A DNA stretch of 64,000 bases, taken from positions 1 to 64,000 of the forward strand of contig NZ_NMQT01000077.1 in NCBI RefSeq assembly GCF_002234405.1, written 5' to 3'. The notes under the pieces were generated by a model, which saw only the letters and a program-made list of their open reading frames with translations, was not told where the DNA came from and did not search any database. The stretch comes from Amycolatopsis thailandensis. GTDB lineage: Bacteria; Actinomycetota; Actinomycetes; Mycobacteriales; Pseudonocardiaceae. The translations under genes were made by a program, and so were the position numbers. Shown piece after piece: positions 53,148 to 62,100 of the stretch; position 1 is the first letter of the stretch; each line of letters begins with the position of its first letter.

Positions 53148-53198
53148 ATGAGCGGACAACGTACTGGCACACAACGATTTTGAGGGGAGGTGAGAGAA

Positions 53199-56100
53199 GT
53201 GTCGGGTGGTTCGGTCAAGTTGCCTGCCGAGTTGCAGACCTTCTTTTTGGTGACGTTGGGGATGCCCTGGCCGGAGGGTAACGACGCGGCGCTGGCCGAG
53301 TTGGCGCGGGCGTGGCGTGAGTTCGAGGCGGCCGCTGAGGAGTATCGGGAGGCGGTGCGGGCCGGAGGTTTGGGGGTTCCGGGTGCGCTGGTGGGGGAGA
53401 CTGGGGAGTTTTTCGCGTCCTACCTGGGGGGTGACGTGGTGCCCGGGATCGAGGCGTTGGGGGAGGCGTCGGAGAGCCTGGCGGGGATGGCGAAAACGGC
53501 CGCGGCGGATGTGGTGAAGGCCAAGGTCATGATGATCGCGATGGCGGCGATGGCGCTGGCCACGATCATTCACTTGCTGGCGACGCTGATCGGTGCGGCG
53601 TTCGTGGGTTTGGCGCAGTTGACGGCGCGGCAGGCGTTGATGGCGATCTGGCGTGGTCTGGTGGCCAAGATGCACGCGCTGGTCGCGATGAAGTTCAACC
53701 AGGAACTCGCGATCCGCCTGCTGAAGGCGATCGGTGCCGGAGTGGTGGCCGCGACACCGCATACGGTGAAGTTCGCGGCGGCGGGCGCGGGGATCATGGG
53801 TGGTCTGGATCTGTCGGTCCAGACCGGCCAGATCGCGGCGGGGAAACGTGACGAGCTGGACGGCAAGTCGCTGCTGGGCTCGTTCGGTGGCGGGGCTCTC
53901 GGCGGCGCGTTCGCGGGAATCTTCCACGCGGCTGCGGTGTGGGCGCGGGGCGCCGCCGCGGGGTGGGCGGACAACGAAGCGGCGAGGTCGCTGGCGGAGC
54001 GGCTGAAAGTCGAGGGGGTGACGCTGGAGACCCTGAAGGAGGCGGGGGAGCGCCTGGCCGTGGCGCCGCGGGCGATCCCCGGCTCGGTGGAGGCGCTGGG
54101 ACATCTGTCGTATGGAGCCGGTCAGGTCGGCGTGGTGTTCATCACCGCGCCGGTGATCAACCTGGCGACCGGGTCGCCACACGCTAGTCCGTGGCTGGGG
54201 ATGCTGGGGGCGTTGTCGGGGTTCGGCGGTGGCCGCGGCGGTGGTGGCGCTGGTGGCCGCCTCGACACGCTGCTGGTCGATCTGGGGCATTTGCCGAAGG
54301 CGGTGGAGTTCACGATCCCGGCCGGCGACGTCAAGACGGACATCAAGACCGGCGGCGAGGCGAAGGTCCCCGTCGCCGACGTCAAGACCGAAAGCACGGC
54401 CGACATCAAAGCCGGTGGCAAGGCCGACGGCGGCCTCACCACCGGGGAACGGCTCTTCCTCGAACCGCCACCGTCCTATGCGGACACGATCGCGGCCGAT
54501 GCGGCACAGCGTCCCGTGGCCTCGACTACGCCGGGGCAGGCGATCGGCACTCTCTTCACCCCCGCGGTCCACGAGAACCCCGCGGGCGCGGTGGCTTCGG
54601 CGGCCGACACGAGTTCGACAGTCCACACCGGACAGAAGGTCGAGCCGGCAGGCGTCGCGAGCCCGGCTTTCGCCGAAGAAGGGACAACGGCACACTTCCT
54701 CACGACGGCGGCAGAACCGCAGCCGGGTGCGGCGAACGGTGGCCGCGCCACCCTCACTACCGCGACGCCCGGCCCTGCAACCGCCGCGAGCATCACCACT
54801 ACCGCCACGTCCAGCGCCACGACCACGTCCAGCACGAATACCGCCACGACCGCGGCGACCACCGCCGCCACCACCACGACCGGCGCCGCCACCACGACCG
54901 CTACCACCGGGGCGTCCGCGACCACGGCCGCCGCGCAGACGGCCTCCGGTGCCGAAGCCGGCAGAGGCGCACCGGAACGCAACGCCGCCGCCGCGCCCGA
55001 GACAGCGGCCGCGCGAGACACCGGCGTGGCCACCCCCGAGCAGGCATCCGAGACGAAGGCGGTCGACACTTCGTCGGCCGGCCCTCAACGGGTCGAGAGC
55101 ACTTCCGCGACCACCAGCGCGGAGACCGCGCGAGCTCCCGAAGCCCCTGCGGGTTCCGAGCCCGCCCCGGTCGCGGCGGAAAGCCCGCAGCGGGTCGAGA
55201 GCGCTCCCGCGACCACCAACACGGAGCCCGTACCGGCTCCCGAAACACCTGTGGTTCCCGAACCCGCGCCGGTCGCGGCGGAAAGCCCGCAGAACCGGCC
55301 GCAGCCGGCGGTCACCCGTCCGGCGGCCGCCGAAGTACCGACGAGCGACCGCGCGACCCTCCCGGAGAAGTCCGCACCCGAACGCGCGACCGGCGACCTG
55401 CCTGGCAGGCAGGGGAAGACAGAACTCTCGGAGCCCAAGGTCGAGACCGCGGGGGCACAGAGCGGAAGATCGGGCGCGGCGACCCCTGCCCGGGTGGAAG
55501 GCAAGCCCGTCACGGAGGCGGTCACCTCCACCGCCCAGCCGTCCGACACGGCCGCCCGTCCGGCAGCCGCACGGCCGGCACCGGACAGTAAGACCGCCGA
55601 ACCGGTCGGCCGGGCGGCGGAGGTCCGGACCTCGGTCACGGCCGACGCGCCGGGACGTCCGGCCACCGGCGGCGGACGCGACGAAAACCGCGGACAGACC
55701 CGCGACGACGCCGGTTCCGACGAGGCGTTGCTGATCCCGGTCGCCTACGCCGACGAGACCCCGCACACCGCGGTCCACGGCGAGGAGCCCACGGCGCGGA
55801 TGGGCCGCGCGGAGTGGGCGGAGTGGGAAAAACTGCGAGAGACACTGACGGCGACGCCCTACAAGGCGGAGCGTTTCGAACCCTACGCCAAGGGGGAGAG
55901 CGAGGACGGCAAGCTGGGCGGCCGGATCACGCAGATCCGGTTCACCGTCCGGCGGGGCCAGGTGGCCAACGGGACCTGGATCCGGGAGATCGCGGTCCCG
56001 CTGGCCCTGGTTTCCGACGACGTCGATCAGAAGACCCGGGAAACCCTCATCGAGTCGCTGCAAAGGGAACTCGCCACGCTCGAAGCCGCCACCGATCCGC

Positions 56101-59100
56101 AGCTCTTGCGCCTCGGCAACGGCGACCGGGCACACTTGCGTCTGGAAGCCGTCGCCGCGGACGGGTTCGCCGAGGGCTGGGACCGGTACTCCGGGGAGAG
56201 CCTTCCGGTCACCGTCAAGAACGGGGAAGGCGAGACCAACCAGGTCGAGTGGTACCTCGGTTCCGGTACGGGCGCCATGCTGCACGAGATCATCCACGCC
56301 GCGGGCGGTAAGGACGGTTACCGCGATGCGACCGCCGGCGCCCGCCGCGAGCCGGTACGGGGCATCATGGGGCCGTTCCCGGAGGCGGAGCGGTTCATCG
56401 CCCGCGAGACCATGGCCGTACTGGACGGGCTGTCCCTCGCCGCCGGAGACCACGGTGGCGGGCTCCGCAACCCCGACCCGGCACGGGCGGGCTCGACCTC
56501 GGTCGTCTCCAGTGAGCCGTACAACTCGATGCATCGCCCCGCCGAAGCCCCGAAACCCAAGAAGGACCCCGACCCGCCGCCGCCGTTGTCGACCCACCGC
56601 CGCGGCTCGTCCGGGTCGCGGCCGCGATCCCAGGGATCCGACAGCGGCCCGCGAAAGTTGTGGCGGAGGTCGAACCCGTCGCTCGGCACCCTCCCGCTCT
56701 CACCCTCGATGCCCACGCTCATCGAAAGCGATGCCGAGGCGCGGGCGGGGTTCGCCCGGCTCGTCCGTCCTTCCTTGGTCGCGGTACCGGATTTCGAACC
56801 CATCCGGGCGGCCGTCCTGGCCAAGGTGTCCAAGTACGAAGACTGGGTGCGGGAGAACCTGTCCGACGTCAAGCTCGCGGATTTCGGTGCCACCCTGGAC
56901 GGCCTGAAGCTGGACATCAGCCCTCGGCTGAGCGTCACCGTCGAGGTGCACGCCATCGATACGGCGCAAAATCCGGTGGACCGGACGACGGAATCGGTGA
57001 CGTCGAGCGAGCATCTGGCGAAAACGATCCAGGTCGCCGACCAGATCGAGCGGACACCGGTGAATCCGACGAGCTTCAGCGCTCCCGCCGGACCGGTGAC
57101 CGTCTCCGGCGGGATCCGGGGGATCGGCTCGGCATCCCAGAGCAGCGTCGTGGCGAAGCGGGCATCGAGCAGCGCGTTCGACGTCACCGAACAACGGCAA
57201 GGCACCCGTTCCCGGCATGACGTGACGTACCGGGTCAAGGTCTTCGAAAAGGGGCACTCGCGGGGGACCCGGGAGCGCGACCCGGGCGACGACGTGCTCC
57301 TCGACCTCGAACTCGACTGGCCCAAGAACGCCCCAGTGGAACCGCTGACCCCGGCCGATCCGGTCGGCGGCAAGCCATCCGGGCAGCGGGCGATCGACTT
57401 CGCCGAAGTGCACAAACGCATCAAGCACGTCGAACTCAAGGGTACGAAGAGGGTCTACGACGCCATCGTCGAACAGCTCGACCTCAAGGAACGGCGAGAC
57501 GGTGAGGTCGTCGCGCTCAAGACCTGGCTGGACAACCTCGGTGGCGACCACGGCAAGGAACTCGTCACCGGCGGTCTCGCGAAACGGACGTTCGAGTTCA
57601 GGCACCGTGAGCGGCTGGAGATTTTGGTCCGCAGGCACAAACCGGAAGCGGGATCGCGACCGCATTCCTCGCACGCGGGCGGCAGCCAGAGCTCGATCGG
57701 TCACCGCCGGTCGAGCAGCGCGCTCGACACGGACGCGCGGAGCGGCACTCGGGAATGGGGCGGCTCGCTCGGGAGCGGATTCGGTGAATCGCTCTCGGAC
57801 CTGGTCGGTGCCAAGGTTTCGGTGAACGTCTCCTACGCGCGGTCCGCCTCCGATTCGGAAAGCCATGCCACCAGCCTCGAACACGAATCGATCGAGCAGA
57901 TCCGCGGTGCGTTCGAGAAACACGACGAGGACTTCCCGTTCGCCGTGACGATCGTGCCGGAGACTGGTGACCGCCCGGTCAGCCGTGGTTCGGGGTCCAG
58001 CGCGGGCCGGCGGCCGTCGACCCGTGATGGCCGGGTGTACGAGCTGGTGGTGCCCGGGTCCGTGCACGTCTATCTCGCCGAGACGGGGCAGATGGACTCG
58101 GAATCCTCCATGGCCTTCGGCTCGGGCAGTGACGGCCAGGCGTCCTCCAAAGCGGGGATGACCGTGAAAGAGGTGCCCGACCGGGCCGCGTCGCACTGGA
58201 AGATCGCCGAAAGCGACCGGAAGACCATCGCGGGCGTCGTGGCGGCCGTGCTGCGAGGTGAGGAGGAGATCACCGACCACCAGAGCCAGGCGGTACAGGA
58301 CGATCTGGCCGCGCTGCTGGGCGAACCCGAGCGAGTACGGGAACTGGTCGCCGGAACGCGCATGCCGCTACCCGGGGAGCGGAGTCTCTTCATCGACGCC
58401 CAGTTGGCGCGAGGGCGCGGCCACTACGTCAAGCAGGCCACGTGGAAAGAGCTCGCGAGCAAGGTGGCCGTCGGCGAGGCCTCGCAGGTCAGCAGTTCCC
58501 GCTTGCGGGAGGGCATGCTGTCGATCGAGGTCGAGGCGGACGCCGGGCCGGTGACGATCCTCGGGTCCGCGACGGCTTCGCGGGAACACGAGCGGGCATG
58601 GAACGTCGGCCAGTCCATCCGGAAGGAACAGGGCCGGCCTGGCGGCGCGGACGCCCTCCACCTCTTCAACTACCCGATGACCCTCAACTTCCGGGTGGGC
58701 ACCGATTGGGCGCACATCGACAAGGAGCTCGAGTTCGAGGACCCGGAAGCCGGGGTACCGATTCCCGGACTCCAGGCACGGCTCCAGGTGGCGGCGCCGC
58801 CCCGACGGGGGATCAGGGTCGGGGTGGGGACCGAACATCTCGACGAAACCGCTTGGGGCGATCAAGCCGGGCTGAACACTTCGGCGCTGAGGCCGGGCGG
58901 ACGGCCCGTCCGCTCCGAGCTCGACTCGCTGCAAGCCCTGCTGGACTTCCCGGCGACCATCATCGAAGGGTTCTCGGGGTTGCTGCCCGAACCGGACCGG
59001 ACCCGCGATCGGGTCGCCGGCGCGGTCAAACACCTCGCGGCCGGGGAAAAGCCCACACCGCTCGGGATTCACCACGAGGGTGAGTCCGCGCGCGACGCCT

Positions 59101-62100
59101 CGCAGCAGAAGATCGAAACCTGGGCCCGCCACGCCACACGCCAGGCCAGGCTGCCGCTGACCACCAAATCCGACGTGCTTCCGTTGGACAGCTTCAACGA
59201 AGGTGGCTTCTTCGCGACCGGTAGCCGCGATCTGCACGGTACGGTGGAGCTGAAGACGGATCTCCTGGAGCCGCAGATTCTCCGGCGAGACGACGCGCAC
59301 GTCTTCGCCGACACGACGCGGACGACGACGGAACTTTCCCCCGAGGAGCGCAGAAAACTCGGCGCCGAAGCGTCCGCCAAGGCCACGGTGCCCACGGGTG
59401 GCCTGGCGACCGTCGGTGCCGAAGCCAAGGCAGGATTGGCCCGCGAGCGGAGCGACGACGGCTCCGAAACGGTGGTGGACGAGACCCACCGCGAGACGAC
59501 CGAGCATGGCTACCTGGTGGCTTGGGATCACCGGCACCACTTGACGCTGTCGGTGCTCGAAGGGCGCACCGGGATGCTCGGCGGACGGCATACCGGAGAA
59601 GCGAAGAGCCGGTCTCTGGAGAAGTACGTCCCGATGGCGGAACTCCGCTGGGTTCCCGCGTCGGCGCTCGCCGAGATCGGCGAACTCCCGCCCGCTGAAC
59701 TCAAGAAGCTGCACGAGGACGACCAGAAGGCACTCTCCGCCGGGACTCAGGCCCGGTCCTCTTCCGGTAACGGCCCCGAAGACATCCTTGGTGATCTCGA
59801 CCCAGCGGACTCGTCGGTGGTGCCCCGGCTGATCGCGAACCTGACGACGGAATTGCGCGCCTGGGAAGCCAAGGTCACCGAGCCGAAGGTCCAGCGCGAA
59901 TTCAGGGAACTGCACGACGAAATGCTGGGAAGTCTCGGTACGCACCTCGCGCTCGGCGGCTTCGGCGACACCGTGCGCGCCATGCTCCGCGGTGGCGCCG
60001 TGCGGTTCGGGAGGCGGTTCCTCGACTCGGGAAAGCTCGAACAGGTACTGGTACTGAAGGCCAGGTTGCCGCATGGCCGGGAGAATCCGGCCGGCTTCGA
60101 CTACCGCGTCGAGTCGTCCAGTACGACGACGACGCGGCACCGTGGCGGCGTCGCCTGGGAGAAGTCCTACGGCGTTACCGCGGAGGGCACGCCGAAGCTG
60201 CCGGTTCCCGAGTTCACGGGTTCGTCGAAACTCGGGCTGGATCAGGCGATCGCGCCGCACGCCGGGGTGCAGGGAACGCGGACGACCTTCCGCGGACCTG
60301 AGCGGGCCGCCGCCACGACCGTCAAATTCGCCTGGAACGGCAAAGCGACGCAGCGGATCCACGATCTCGAAGTCTGGGTCGAGGTCCATCCCTGGGCCAG
60401 GTCCGGGGTCTATGCCCGCCACGTGCCGGGTATCCGCCATCAGCACGTGCGGGAAATCGAAAAGCTGAGTCCGTCGACCTTGGACGCCGTGGTGCGCTCC
60501 ACGCTGCCCTCCTTCCTGACCGACAGTGGCTCTCCCTCGCCGACCATGACCGGTTCCCTGCGCGAGCATTGGGCCGACGACGGGCGCGGTGCCTCGTGGC
60601 CGGACGACGCGGCGCTCTGGGGGTTCCCCGTAGAGGCGCCGAAGCTCTACGCGGAGATCCGCAAGACCGTCGAAAGCATGAACGCGGAGCGCACGTTCGC
60701 CGTCCTGGTCGCCACGCAGGCGCCCTTGCTGGGACGGCGCCTGCCGTCACTGCTGTCCGAGGACGGTTACTTCGTCGACGTGGGCAGCCGTACGACCATC
60801 GACTCCGTCAGGATCAAGCTGGATCTGGGGGACCGGTACCTCGTCCGGGAGATCGAGGGCGCGTCGCTGACCGTCGGCCGCGACGCCGCGACGAGGGCCA
60901 CCGTCGAGCGCTCGCACGAGGGCACGGTCTCGGGCGGGCTGCTCGGTGGGCCGGTCTCCGGGCTGGTCGGGGAACTCGGCAAGGAACGGCAGTTCGGAGC
61001 TCCGGCCGAAGAGGTCCCGATCGAACTCGGTGGTACCCCCGAAGGTCAGGGTGACGGGGTTTTCTGGGTCAGCGCGGTCCCGGATTTCACGATGATCTTC
61101 AAGCAGGCCAACGGGAAGGAGGGAAAGCCCCTCCGGATCGGCCCGGATGGCCGGATCGACCTGCTCGTCGACCGCGCGGGTCTGGTGGCGCTCGGTCTGG
61201 AGCCGCCCGCCGGGACTCGCGGCGGGCTCGCGCCGGGCATCCCGTCGATCGCGATCAGGGTGCCCACCGCCATCAGCCGGACGTCCACGTTCGCCAGTGA
61301 CCGGACGATCAAAGCCGCGAGTGCCAGGAATCCCGTCGGCGAGGCGCGAGGCGACGCCACCTCCGTGCATCGCGCCGTGAGCCGGGAGAAGGATCTCAAG
61401 ATCCTGCGCAAGGAATTCGCCGCCTTGGGCGGGACGACCGACCGGCCCACCGTCCGGGCGGAGGTCGATGAGCGGTTCCAGCGCCTCGATGCCGCGCTGG
61501 ACAACGTTCCCGCGCCGATCGCCCGCCAAGTCCTCGACATGGTCCGCGGGGCGATGTTCACCACCGGGAACATTCCGGTTCGTGAGGTCGACATCGACGG
61601 CGTCACACACCGGCAGACGATCCGGCCGGTGTTCCCGGAGACCTTCGGACGCCTGCTGGACACTCTTGCCCTTCAGTTGGAGCAGGAGAACAACCCGTTC
61701 CGCGAGGGAGGTCTTCTCGCCGGTCTGGGCCCGCAGCGGGATGAGGCGCTCCTGTCCCGGCTGGCCCACCTTGCCACGGTGAACCTGCCGCGGGTGGGGC
61801 GCGACTACCTGCTGAAGCATCCGGCTTTCCACGCTCTGCTCGCCAATCCGGACGCGGTGAAGGAAGCGCTGTACGCGGCAGGCGAACTCGAACCGGATCG
61901 CCGGACCCCGGCCGGAGCCGCGGTGAACTCGGCCCTGCGGGCGAGAGTGCCCCTGCTCACCGGGCTGATCGTGCTCGGCCTCGCAGGGGTCACCAGGTTT
62001 CTCAACGACGGCGACCGCTACGCCGGCCTGGAGGTTCAGCCCGCGCGGGAGGAACAGCTCGTCAAGTCGGCGAGGGGAGTCAGAGAGACACTGCTCAAGG

